Assembly: GCA_964017235.1 (NCBI GenBank)
Contig: OZ024927.1
Span: 55,309,293 to 55,373,292, forward strand
Length of the DNA: 64,000 nucleotides
DNA from: Sabellastarte sp. h YS-2021
Taxonomy: Eukaryota > Annelida > Polychaeta > Sabellida > Sabellidae
Direction of reading: 5' to 3'
Positions within the stretch are counted from its first letter, which is position 1. Every line of letters begins with the position of its first letter. The position numbers and the translations under genes are program-made. The notes beneath the pieces were generated by a model. That model was not told the DNA's origin. It saw only the letters and a list, made by a program, of their open reading frames with translations, and ran no database searches. This document shows positions 45,241-56,757 of the stretch, one piece after another.

Positions 45241-45660
45241 ATGTTAGTGGACTTCAAAAAATTCAAAATACTCCATGTCCCACTGTGTTCAAACTAAACA
45301 AATTCAGTCATGTGACACCTTTCTTAAATAAACTACACTGGCCTCTTTAATTTCGTCTCAGTTTCCCCAACCAGACCTGACAAACACATGACCTGCACAG
45401 TTTCTCAGTAGCTGCTCCCACTGAATTGAAAAAACTTTTAAGCCATCAGAGCCCAGGAAAGTATTATTGGATTTAGACAACAGTTGAAGACCTACCTATT
45501 CAGGTAAGCCTACCCTTCAAAATAGTCTTTTGCCCCTACTGGATGCTAACATGGACACAGACTAGTATAGACTACATTCCTGAAAGTGACCTGTCCCTTC
45601 TTGGTCATCAGCACCTTAGAGGATGTCATCAAATTGGTGCTTTATAAATCATTCACACTA
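45241..45660 (+). pseudogene. CR1/L2-like LINE fragment, 3' part
   Basis: It continues the fragment ending at 32387: VSGLQKIQNTPC, FSHVTPFLNKLHWPL, then FSVAAPTELKK and FRQQLKTYLFR, all typical of the CR1/L2 C-terminus. The frame changes within it. It ends with a non-coding tail around 'TTGGTGCTTTATAAATCATT', close to the common end of L2-type elements. Confidence 0.7.
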
Positions 45661-45823
45661 CCTTAGCACAAATACCCTTTAGGAAATCATGGACTGTTGT
45701 TACCTTGGTCGCTAAGTTAGCACTGCAAACAAGGGTCCTTGCTAGACTAATGCTAGCTAGGGTGTTTTACCTTTGGATACAAATTTGAATGAGTTCTCCG
45801 ATGCACTAGGTCTAGTTACATAT
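45661..45823 (+). repeat. diverged 3' end of a T element
   Basis: 'GGATACAAATTTG' then 'TTCTCCGATGC' then 'AGGTCTAG' matches, in reverse, the T end at 33474-33515. The hairpin's left arm has decayed. Only a terminal fragment remains. Confidence 0.5.
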
Positions 45824-46236
45824 ACTTCATCACCAACAACCTTGCAAGTCATTCATATGAAAACGGTGTTGATGAACATTAAGTTTTATTTTCTGAAAGA
45901 ATATCAGATATTTGATGAAAACAAGTAGCAAGACATATAGTGCATCAAATTTTTCAGAAATATGTCCCAGGGAATCAACTACATGTAGATGTATTTTTAA
46001 AGAGCAATACATCAGAAGCAGTATTCACAAAGGTGGATTAAGTTGGGCCAAAATCAAATTAAACTGGCTCAGCTAATGTTTGACAATTCACAAAGTTCAG
46101 CTGATTTTTTTATTAAATGCAAAGATTCAGCCTTTAATACATTTTGGTGGGTGGTTTTTAGTCTGCCTTTGGATAAAACTTTTGGCTCAACTTTGATCCA
46201 AAAGTCAACTTGAATACCAATCTTGGTCCTAATCAA
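45824..46236. other. unique DNA, no feature seen
   Basis: AT-rich sequence with no repeat or exon I can support. Confidence 0.4.
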
Positions 46237-46379
46237 ACTAGAGGAATGCTTTTGCTAACAAAAGCGAAGCGTCCCTTAAAGTTTAAAATGCTTTGTGGTT
46301 TTAATAAGCATGCTGTAAAGCTAAGAATGCACAAAGCTGCACTGTATGCTTTCCCAATACCTCTTAATACATTTTGAAG

Positions 46380-47640
46380 CTATAAAAGCAACAATAAAGG
46401 AGATATAAGGCAAAAACTCCAAAGCATTTATTTATGACCCCAGTTTGGCCCATAAGGGAGGGTCGGGTGGTAAAACTGACCGGCTATTTAGACTCTCCAC
46501 ATTTGCTTTCTCAATACCTCTTAATACATTCTGAAGTTCTAAAAGCAACAATAAAGGAGATATAAGGCAAAACTCCAAAGAAACTATTTTATGACCCCAG
46601 TTTGACCCAAAAAGGGGGGTCGGGGGATAGAACTGACCGGCTATTTAGATTCTCCACATACGCTTTCCCAATACCTCTTAATACATTCTGAAGCTATAAA
46701 AGCAACGACAAAGGAGATATAAGGCAAAAACTCCAAAGCAGCTATTTATGACCCCAGTTTGGCCCATAAGGGGGGGAGGGTTAAAACTGACCGGCTATTT
46801 AGACTCTCCACATATTCTTTCTCAATACCTCTTAATACATTCTGAAGCTATAAAAGCAACAATAAAGGAGATATAAGGCAAAAACTCAAAATCAGCTATT
46901 TTATGACCCCAGTTTGACCCATAAGGGGGGGGGGGGTCGGGGGATAAAACTGACCGGCTATTTAGACTCTCCACATATGCTTTCCCAATACCTCTTAATA
47001 CATTTTGAAGGTATAAAAGCAACAATAAAGGAGATATAAGGCAAAACTCCAAAGCAACTATTTTATGATCCCAGTTTGACCCATAGGGGGGGTTGGGGGA
47101 TAAAACTGACCGGCTATTTAGATTCTCCACATATGCTTTCCCAATACCTCTTAATACATTCTGAAACTATAAAAGCAACAATAAAGGAGATATAAGGCAA
47201 AAACTCCAAAGCAGCTATTTATGACCCCAGTTTGGCCCATAAGGGGGGGTCGGGGGGTAAAACTGACCGGCTATTTAGACTCTCCACATATGCTTTCCCA
47301 ATACCTCTTAATATATTCTGAAGCTATAAAAGCAACAATAAAGGAGAAAAAGGCAAAAACTCAAAATCGGCTATTTTATGACCCCAGTTTCGCCCATAAG
47401 GGGGGGGCCGGGGGGTAAAACTGACCGGCTATTTAGACTCTCCATATATGCTTTCCCAATACCTCTTAATACATTCTGAAGCTATAAAAGCAACAATAAA
47501 GGAGATATAAGGCAAAAACTCAAAATCAGCTATTTTATGACCCCAGTTTGACCCATAAGGGGGGGTCGGGGGGTAAAACTGACCGGCTATATAGACTCTC
47601 CACATATGGTTTCCTATTACCTCCCAGTACATTTTATAGC
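46380..47640 (-). repeat. tandem array in Q copy 2, about 8 units of 155-165 bp
   Basis: 'ATACCTCTTAATACATTCTG' recurs about every 160 bp, with G-runs of 3 to 12 in each unit. Both unit types of copy 1 are present, but the strict alternation is lost: two like units sit together near 47370 and 47530. Confidence 0.88.
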
Positions 47641-47974
47641 TCTAAATGCAATACTTAAGAAGATAATAGGGGGATTGGCCTAAATTTAAGGCTTTCAGAT
47701 TGGAAGGTGTCAGAAAATCACTCATAAATGAGACATTTTTCAAGGGATTGCTCCCAAAATCTAATCAGCTCGCATTTTCAATAGTATGAACAGGTGTGTC
47801 AAATTATAAGGCTCTGTAGCAAGTAGTTTTTCCTGAACTGTGATGACGGGGGGTGTACTTCAAAAAATAGTTTTTGATCATGTGACCTTCATAAAGGTCA
47901 AATTTAAGCATGCAGAAAAATTTTCCCACGCCTAAGGTATGTAACTGCCAAATATGGTTTGAAACCTTCTAATA

Positions 47975-50900
47975 ACTAGATTGGGCCAACTCGGCGCCAA
48001 CATATCCCCAGACAGGTCATCACTCACGCCACAGGTTTTGATCGGGAATTTTTTAAAACATAATTACCCATTATTATATGAACTTCAGCACATCAATCTA
48101 CTCTGTTTATATCTTCCCAAGGAAGATGGTGTATCCCCAGACGCCGAATACATAACTCAAATTATATTTTCAATCTTCCTGCAATGATAACTCTAAACCT
48201 ATTTTCAAAGTATTTAAATGATTGATGATTGAATGTCCATTCTAAAATAATAATCCCAAAAGAGCATATCTGTTTCTATATTTGTTGACAAATAAAATAT
48301 TATTTTTAACTCAACTCATCATACTTTTCAATCTTCCTTCAAAGTATTTAAATGATTGATGATTCAATGTCCATTCTAAAATTCATAATCCCAAAAGTGC
48401 ATATCTGTTTCTATATTTGTTCACAAATAAAATATTATTTAAAAAAAAATTATTTATATTATTATTTTATTATATTATTTTTAGAATTTGCAAATTGTTT
48501 TCAGTTATTCATTTCCTCTATACCTATATATGTGGTCCATATATATGCAACCTAAATATGTGACACAATCTCAGTTCTGACTCCCCTTTGTGTTATATGT
48601 AATGAAGCCCACCACCTCCCACCCCCACCCCTCTCCCCTTCTCCACACCTCTCTCACTATTACACAAGATCTGCAACCCCATTGAGTTCTTTGTTTCTTA
48701 TCTGATATCATTAAATACCTTTGTTTATTTAGTGTCACTCAATATAGCTGGAGGTCCCAGAGCTGAAATGAGTTCATAACTGTAGGAGCTGTGCCAAAAT
48801 TAACTGAGGCAAGTTGAATAAAACTGGGCTAGTTGAGGGTTAAAAATCCCCTAGTTTTACTACATAAGGATATAATTTCATTAATATTGGGACTTAAAGC
48901 TCACTTAAAGTGTCCATTTTGTCTACTTGAATATGTTTAACCAGTTTCATTTTAAAAAGTTAAAAACTCAGCAAGTAGAGGTATAACACACAAAAATAAG
49001 TTCTTAAAAGACTAAGATAGCCATAACATTATTAATATTCAAAATTTAAATAGACAGGCATTTCCTTTTAAAAATTCAAAGATTTCAGCTCTATAACCCA
49101 CATAGTTTGACAGTTACTGGGCTTTAAAGTGGCATAATGTTCATAAATTGGGTTTCTGTGGGCATTTTACAATTGTTAAAGAGACCTTAGCAATTAAACT
49201 ACAGATCTGAAACTTTTTGGGGGACATACATAACAAACAAAAATTATATATAATACAGTTTAAGACTTGTCACACTAAGCATTTCCAAATAACAGGGCAA
49301 AATACGGAAAAAATGTCAAAAAAGGCACTTGGGCGAGTGTCTATGGCCCTCATACACAGGTTAAATGTCTACTAAAAACCTTGATTTTCGGCATATGTAA
49401 AAAGGACATAATAATGCATTCCCAGATGGGATTTCAGCTCCATCAATCACATAGTTTAACAGTCACAGGGCTTAAAGGTGGTAAAAAGTCCAAATATTGG
49501 GTCTCTGTGGGCCTTTTAGAGATCTCGATGTGGCTTTCAAATTAAAGCTTCAGACTTAAAATTTGTTACATACTAAGATTACAAATAGAATATGTATCTA
49601 ATAAAGTTTGAAACTTCTCAGACTTACCATTTCCAAGTTACAGAGCAAAATATGTGAAAAATGTCTTAAAAGGGTCACTCAGGTGGGTGTTTAAGGTCCT
49701 CATACACAGGTTAAATGTCTACTTGAAGCCTTGATTTTTGGCACATGTAAAAAGAACATAATAATGTATTCCCAGATGAGATTTCAGCTCTATCAGTCAC
49801 ATAGTTTAACAGTCACAGGCCTTAAAATTGGCAAAAAGTCCAAATACTGGGTCTTTATGGGGCCTTCTAGAGACCTAAATGTGGCCTTCAAATTAAAGCT
49901 TCAGACTTAAAATTTGTCACATACTAAGATTACACATAGAATATGCATCTAATACAGTTTGAAACTTCTTAGACTTACCATTTCCAAGTTACAGGGAAAA
50001 ATATGTGAAAAATGTCTAAAAATGGTCACTCGGGTGGGGATTTATGGTCCTCATACACAGGTTAAATGTCTTCTTAAAGCCTTAATTTTTGGCACATATA
50101 AAAATAACATACTAATATCTTCTCAGATAGGATTTGAGCTCTATCAGTCACATAGTTTGACAGTCACAGGGCTTAAAAGTAGCAAAAAGTCCAAATATTG
50201 GGTCTTTGGGAGCCTTTTAGAGACCTCAATTTGACCTTCAAAATTAAAGCTTCAGACTTAAAATCTGTTACATACTAAGATTACACACAGAATATATATC
50301 TAATACAGTTTGAAACTTCTCAGACTTACCATTTCCAAGTTACAGGGAAAAAGATGTGAAAAATGTCTTATAAGGGTCACTCGGGTGGGTGTTTATGGTC
50401 CTGATACACAGGTTAACTGTCTATTAAAGACCTAAATGTTGGGGCACATATAAGAAAACACATAGATATATTCCCAGATGATATTTAACTTAGATGAGAG
50501 ACATAGTTTGAAAGCTACAGTGCTTGAAAGTGGCAAAAAGTGCATAAATTGGGTCTCTGTGGGCACTTTTGAGACCTTAAGTCGACCCCTTTGGGTAAAC
50601 CTACAGCCCTAAAATTTTCTACAGACAAGGATTACATATCAAAGTTATACCTAGCGCAGTTTGAGACTCATCAGAATTATCACTTCCAAATTATAGGGCA
50701 AAATATGTGAAAAGTATAGCAAAAAATCCCTAAGTGGGGGTATTTATGGGCCTCAAACACAATTTTCTCCTCAACTTAAAGTCATGATTTTTGGCACATG
50801 TACTAAGAACATATTAATGTGTTGTCAGGTAAAATTTCAGCCAGCTGAGCATCATAGTTTGTGACCTACAGGGCTCTAAGTGGCCAAAAGTCCAATTTCT

Positions 50901-51119
50901 GACCTTAAGGTGGCCATAAGTTCTTTTTTACTGGGAGTTTAAGGTCACCTTAAAATAGGGATCTTCCTTTGGGCACCCTTAACATGTGTACCAAGTTTGA
51001 AAAAAAAATATTAATTTGTTTTTGAGTTATCGCGTCCACAAGGAAATTTCTACGGCGGCGGCGGCGGCGGCACGACGGACCTGAATCCAATATATCCCCG
51101 ACTTTCGTCTGGGGATATA
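47975..51119 (-). mobile_element. Helentron-like family X copy 3
   Basis: Read on minus, it starts with the TATCCCCAGAC hairpin at 51119, has the GCC-repeat stretch, the 350-bp array and the AT-rich 3' third, and ends in CTAG (47979-47976). At 3145 bp it is the simplest of the three X copies: one 3' segment and no nested S or W. Its junctions with the Q leader agree with the T/T insertion inferred for copies 1 and 2. Confidence 0.78.
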
Positions 51120-51208
51120 ATAAGGGAGATATTCAAGGGAGACCATAATGCGGCGGCAGCGAGGAAACTGAGGCGAAAACAAATAAGCGCCCTTTCAGGG
51201 ACGCTTAA

Positions 51209-52470
51209 TTAATTTTGGCCGATGTTTTGCTGACCTATCACTAATCAATTTTGTGAATATGACCCTAGGCATTAATCTCTATCAGGCATCATTTTACAAC
51301 AAAATATTTTGTTAAATATTAGAATCAAGTAAACTGAATGAGGCATAAATTTGAACCTGGGCAATATTTGACAAATTTACACTGAAACACTATTTTTTTT
51401 CAATAAAATTAAATCACTTTTACAAATAAATAAATTACACTGTAGCTAGTGTTGTAAATGAAAGCAAGTTTATCTGACTGTTGGTTGGTTTTGTCACAAG
51501 AGGTTTTTAAAAGGCTTAGATAACTGATGGAATAACTTTTGATGTTAATGTTCTTGGTTTTTTTTAGCAAAAATCTATGATATTGGCTCACCAAATTGAC
51601 GAAGCTGTATACTTTATTCATAGTTTTAAAAGAAATATTTCATACAATTTCCAAACTAGTTAATAACAGGTTATTACTTTTTTTTTTCAGAAATATGTAA
51701 TTGATAATTTTACTTCCCTCCAAACAAACACATAAACAAGGACAGTCCCAAGTTAAAGCCACTAGCTTTGACCAAGTAAAGTCTCTATTATAAAGTCAAG
51801 GCGAATATGAAGATATTTTTTAAAAGAAAAGCAAATCTATAAGCACATACTTTTTGGGTTGTTTTATTAATCTTATTAGTACATTGTTTAGCATTGTTAA
51901 CACTAATTTTATTATATCTAACATCAATCTTTACAACACTGAAAGTCCCATAGCCATATTATTGTAGAACTTTGAGGCTGTATTATGAAGGGACTATTAT
52001 TTACAAGCCCATGAGATTCTAAGCAAATATTTTACTTTACTGTTAATCTGTAGGACTAAAAGACTAAAAGATGATCAGTCAAGGATAATCTTCTTGACTA
52101 ACTACTATAAAAGTTAACATTTATAAAATACCATAATATTTATTACTTTTTTTTTTTCAGAAATATGTAATTGATAATTTTACTTCCCTCCAAACAAACA
52201 CATAAACAAGGAAATGGCTGAAATGAATTTATTAAGTTCTCATAACGAAATATGACACCATTCTGAATTGAATACTTATATAATAATACATACAGTATTT
52301 AAATACAGTGACATGCATACAATACTGTACACTTAATGAACTATAAATCACACATAAAAACACACCAAAAAATAGGCCAAGGCCTGCTGCTTACTGGCGA
52401 CCTGCATGTTATGGTTGTGCCACCCAAATACTTTTTTCATGCTATAAATGTGCAGCAATTAATACATGTT
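51209..52470. other. unique DNA with a duplicated 72-bp segment
   Basis: AT-rich. The block TTATTAC, a T10-11 run, CAGAAATATGTAATTGATAA and on to CATAAACAAGGA occurs at 51671-51742 and again at 52140-52212, identical apart from one T. Nothing else is recognised. Confidence 0.6.
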
Positions 52471-52474
52471 TTAT

Positions 52475-54870
52475 ACAATTTCGACGAAATCGCTCTATCT
52501 CACATGGTTAAGGAGATACAAGCAATTTTGTGTTTTGTAATTTTTGGCAAAAATTCGAAAATTCAAAATGGCTGCCATTTTTGGGGAGGGGAAAATTTTT
52601 TGAAAATTGCCAATAATACATTCCTTAGATACCCTGTGGGTCGAAAATTTCGACGAAATCGCTCGATCTCGCACAGTTAAGGAGATACAAGCAATTTTGT
52701 GTTTTCCCATTTTTGGCAAAAATTCGAAAATTCAAAATGGCCGCCATTTTTGGGGAGGGGAAAATTTTTTTGAAAATTGACATTAGTACATTCCTTAGAT
52801 ACCCTGTGGATCGAAAATTTTGACAAAATCGCTCTATCTCGCACGGTTAAGGAGATACAAGCAATTTTGTGTTTTGCCATTTTTGGCGAAAATTCAAAAT
52901 GGCCGCCATTTTTAGTACATTCCTTAGATACCCTGTGGGTCAAAAATTTCGACGAAATCGCTCTATCTCACACGGTTAAGGAGATAGAAGCAATTTTGTG
53001 TTTTCGAATTTTCGGCGAAAATTCAAAATGGCCGCCATTTTTGGGGAGGGGAAAATTTTTTGAAAATTGCCAAGAGTACATTCCTTTGATACCCTGTGGG
53101 TCGAAAATTTCGACGAAATCGCTCTATCTCACATGGTTAAGGAGATACAAGCAATTTTGTGTTTTGTCATTTTTGGCAAAAATTCGAAAATTCAAAATGT
53201 CCGCCATTTTTGGGGAGGGGAAATTTTTTGAAAATTGACATTAGTACATTCCTTAGATACCCTTTGAAAATTGACATTAGTACATTCCTTAGATACCCTG
53301 TGGGTCGAAAATTTCGACAAAATCGCTCTATCTCGCACGGTTAAGGAGATACAAGCAATTTTGTGTTTTGCCATTTTTGGCAAAAATTCGAAAATTCAAA
53401 ATGGCCACCATTTTTGGGGAGGGGAACATGTTTGAAAATTGGCAATAGTACATTCCTTGATACCCCGTGGTTCAAAAATTTCGACGAAATCGCTCTATCT
53501 CACACGGTTAAGGAGATACAAGCAATTTTGTGTTTTCGAATTTTCTGCAAAAATTCGAAAATTCAAAATGGCCGCCATTTTTGGGGAGGGGAAAATTTTT
53601 TGAAAATTGCCAAGAGTACATTCCTTAGATACCCTGTGGGTCGAAAATTTCGACGAAATCGCTCTATCTCACATGGTTAAGGAGATACAAGCAATTTTGT
53701 GTTTTGTCATTTTTGGCAAAAATTCGAAAATTCAAAATAGCTGCCATTTTTGGGGAGGGGAAAATTTTTTGAAAATTGCCAATAATACATTCCTTAGATA
53801 CCCTGTGGGTCGAAAATTTCGATGAAATCGCTCTATCTCGCACAGTTAAGGAGATACAAGCAAATTTTGTGTTTTGCCATTTTTGGCAAAAATTCGAAAA
53901 TTCAAAATGGCCGCCATTTTTGGGGAGGGGAAAATTTTTTGAAAATTGACATTAGTACATTCCTTAGATACCCTGTGGGTCGAAAATTTTGACAAAATCG
54001 CTCTATCTCGCACGGTTAAGGCGATACAAGCAATTTTGTGTTTTGCCATTTTTGGCGAAAATTCAAAATGGCCGCCATTTTTGGGGAGGGGAAAATTTTT
54101 TGAAAATTGCCAATAGTACATTCCTTCGATACCCTGTGGGTAAAAAATTTCGACGAAATCGCTCTATCTCGCACGGTTAAGGAGATACAAGTAATTTTGT
54201 GTTTTGCCATTTTTGGCAAAAATTCGAAAATTCAAAATGGCCGCCATTTTTGGGGAGGGGAAAATTTTTTGATAATTGACAATAGTACATTCCTTCAATA
54301 CCCAGTGGGTCGAAAATTTCGATGAAATCGCTCTATCTCGCACAGTTAAGGAGATACAAGCAATTTTGTGTTTTGCCATTTTTGGCAAAAATTCGAAAAT
54401 TCAAAATGGCCGCCATTTTTGGGGAGGGGAAAATTTTTTGAAAATTGACATTAGTACATTCCTTAGATACCCTGTGGGTCGAAAATTTTGACAAAATCGC
54501 TCTATCTCGCACGGTTAAGGCGATACAAGCAATTTTGTGTTTTGCCATTTTTGGCGAAAATTCAAAATGGCCGCCATTTTTGGGGAGGGGAAAATTTTTT
54601 GAAAATTGCCAATAGTACATTCCTTTGATACCCTGTGGGTAAAAAATTTCGACGAAATCGCTCTATCTCACATGGTTAAGGAGATACAAGCAATTTTGTA
54701 TTTTGCCATTTTTGGCAAAAATTCGAAAATTCAAAATGGCCGCCATTTTTGGGGAGGGGAAAATTTTTCTGAAAATTGCCAATAGACATTCTTTAGATAC
54801 CCCGTGGATCGAAAATTTCGTCGAAATCGCTCTATCTCGCACGGTTAAGGAGATACACGCGTTTTTGTTT
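52475..54870 (-). repeat. type-i satellite array in Y, about 15 units
   Basis: 'GAAATCGCTCTATCTCGCAC' or its variants recur at roughly 165-170 bp, with a few shortened units (for example near 52880-52960). Each holds 'AAAATGGCCGCCATTTTTGG'. Many long overlapping open frames on both strands come from this repeat and are not genes. Confidence 0.92.
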
Positions 54871-55202
54871 TTTCAGCGTTAAGAAAAACCGTGACATTTA
54901 GTAAATCATTAATAAGTCGGCCATTTTGTATTGGATCACTTCGAAAAGTTATTGATTTCCAGACATGTATATAACGAACGTACTTGGATTTTTTTTGTGA
55001 ATATGTGAAGCGCTTTTTAAGTTATCATACAGACAAGCACACCCTTTTGAAAAACATGTTTTTGGTCATGTGACTTCTCTGATTGGTTGAAAAACATGCA
55101 ATGAGGAAAAATGATAGTCCTCTACCCAAGGAAGCTCCATACCAAATTTCAAAGAAATCGGTGCAGTAGTTTCTGAGGAGAAGAGGCTGGAAAAAAATTG
55201 TT

Positions 55203-55253
55203 GACGACGCCGACAACAACCACAACAACAACAACAACGAAGACGACGCCAGG
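55203..55253. repeat. GAC / ACAAC microsatellite
   Basis: A short run of GACGACGCC, ACAACAACC and ACAACAACAAC motifs in the Y leader. It sits where family X has its GCC repeats, so a trinucleotide microsatellite near the 5' end is a shared trait. Confidence 0.7.
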
Positions 55254-55418
55254 CCATGCCATTAGCTTACTGGCCAACGGCCAGTAAGCCAGTAAGCTAA
55301 AAACTGACAACTTTCGTGTAAAAGACTTTAAAAATATTGAAGATTGTTGAGTGTATATTAGCTAGATACATGAATACTTCTGTAAAGGACCAATGATATA
55401 AAGTTTTCTTAAGAAATT

Positions 55419-56701
55419 TTAGTAATAATCATCATCGTCACTGCTGTCATCGTTCCCACCATCTCGAATGGTCTTTTTACTGGAACTTGAGTGACCAAAT
55501 ATGGAGTTTTTGATCTTGCTATTTGCGCCTTGTTGTCCTGGAGGCGTTAAAAGATCACCACTGTAATTGATCACATTAGACCGGGCAATTCTCCACTCCA
55601 TCATTTCTGTTGTGAACTCATCTGTACCCCCAAGGTCATCAAAGCCAACAACATAATCCACAGTCTTCCCTTCCTTGGCCAAGCAAATGGTGGGAATGAC
55701 AACAATACGGAGTCTTTCCACAAGAAAAGGACACCTCTCAGCATTAATCTTCACAAACCGGGCTTCGATGTGCTTTGGAGCTAATAAGCCAAAATGTTTA
55801 TCTACAATCTTGCATCTGAATGTGGAATCTCTGTAGAAATGGCAGATGACATTCTTGCTCTTTTTGCAAGCTTCAAAAAATTCTTTTTCATCAGAGATTT
55901 CTTCATACCTCCCATGACCCTGTTGTTGCCACTCTACCTTTTGTTGTTGGGATTTCTTTAGCTGCTGTAATCTTTTGAGTTTGAGTTTTTCAAAGTCATC
56001 TTCATCCATCTGATCCATTCGCTGGATTTCAGCATCAACCTAATGACAGAATGAAGTGACAGAAATAGATTAAGCAACTGAGCCTGTGAATATGAATAGA
56101 GTAGAACCAAGGTAATTCGGAAAGCAAAGGTCAAAGATGGGGTTTTATATACCGTTAACCAGGCAGGGTCATATTGGGACAGTTCCTCAGTATAGTCACT
56201 TGTGGGGGTTGAACCGCAAAGAGGTGACTGCCTGTGATAAGATGCCAAACTTGCTAACCACCAGGCCACTGAGGACCTAATTGGGAAAGCAAGACTATGG
56301 CAAAACAATACAAAAGTAATATAATAGATGAGGTAGTTTAATATAAATCAAAAGGGAAATGCAAATACGGATTATGCAACATATATTTTGGCCAAGTTTC
56401 ATTCTATTTCAAGTTAATAATAATAATAGTAGGATTTATATAGCGCAAAATTGATACAAATCCTCTAATGCGCTTAAGTCCAAGAAGGGAGAGTCCAGGG
56501 CCTGTTTAATAAGACTACAAACTTGGAAATTATCATATTTTCTAGTGACAATACATTAATTCTCTAATTACGCATACAAAAATACAAAGACAGAATTAAC
56601 TGAAGATATGGAAGGTTTTAAATTTTATATACCTGTTGTTCTGCAACTTTTGCAGCTTCCATGAGTTGTCCTTGAATGGCATCCTGTACTACACTATCCA
56701 T
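55419..56701 (-). CDS. TXNDC9: TXNDC9 (phosducin-like protein 3), two coding exons
   Basis: Coding exons are 56701-56633 (23 codons) and 56039-55419 (206 codons plus TAA). The intron is 56632-56040 with GT and AG ends, in phase 0. The total of 229 residues is close to the vertebrate length of about 226. The order is an N-terminal helical, coiled-coil-like segment (residues 1-65, with [13 protein letters not shown] and [12 protein letters not shown]), a thioredoxin-fold domain (about 75-185, with [51 protein letters not shown]) and an acidic tail (SSDDDDYY). The usual CGPC redox site is replaced by a single Cys (C99), as in this family. TXNDC9 is a cytosolic partner of the CCT/TRiC chaperonin. 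I chose ATG 56701 for its context (AAGATGG). An AG at 56726-56725 upstream implies another 5' exon beyond P copy 2. Confidence 0.95.
56150..56290 (-). repeat. tRNA-derived SINE-like head in the TXNDC9 intron
   Basis: Read on minus, there is TGGCCTGGTGGTTAGCA (A box, 56268-56252) and GGTTCAACCCC (B box, 56215-56205). Both match tRNA internal promoter consensus at about the right distance. The head lies in the TXNDC9 intron, same strand as the gene. Confidence 0.6.
56405..56520 (+). repeat. dispersed repeat, copy A
   Basis: 'GGATTTATATAGCGCAAAAT', 'CCTCTAATGCGCTTAAGTCC' and 'AGAAGGGAGAGTCCAG' align with 62475-62560. The TTTATATAGCGC motif is common in interspersed repeats of marine invertebrates. 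The family is not identified. Confidence 0.55.
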
Positions 56702-56757
56702 CTTTTCAAAACTTCTGTTCAATCCTGTAAATAATAAATAACACACACCAGGATAAA

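Larger units (their letters stand above)
46237..51208 (-). mobile_element. Helentron-like family Q copy 2, interrupted by X copy 3
   Basis: Read on minus, it begins TTAAGCGTCCCTGAAAGGGC at 51208, passes the leader, is split by X copy 3 (51119-47975), continues through the satellite array (47640-46380), and ends in the hairpin GCTTTTGTTAGCAAAAGC and CTAG (46241-46238). Q copies 1 and 3 both show the uninterrupted leader. Confidence 0.78.
52470..55300 (-). mobile_element. Helentron-like element Y with type-i satellite core
   Basis: Read on minus, the 5' end is a strong hairpin: arms CTTACTGGCC and GGCCAGTAAG around AAC (55266-55288). Next come a GAC/ACAAC-rich microsatellite, then 'CACCGATTTCTTTGAAATTT', the CCAAT/E-box pair shared with P, and then about 15 satellite units. 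The 3' end is not clear; the array stops near 52470 without a recognisable hairpin or CTAG. The call rests on likeness to P in leader and core. Confidence 0.5.

Noticed and set aside
52495-54620. Many overlapping open frames on both strands
   Set aside because: All are translations of the type-i satellite in several frames; the same peptides repeat every 170 bp with no start or splice logic.
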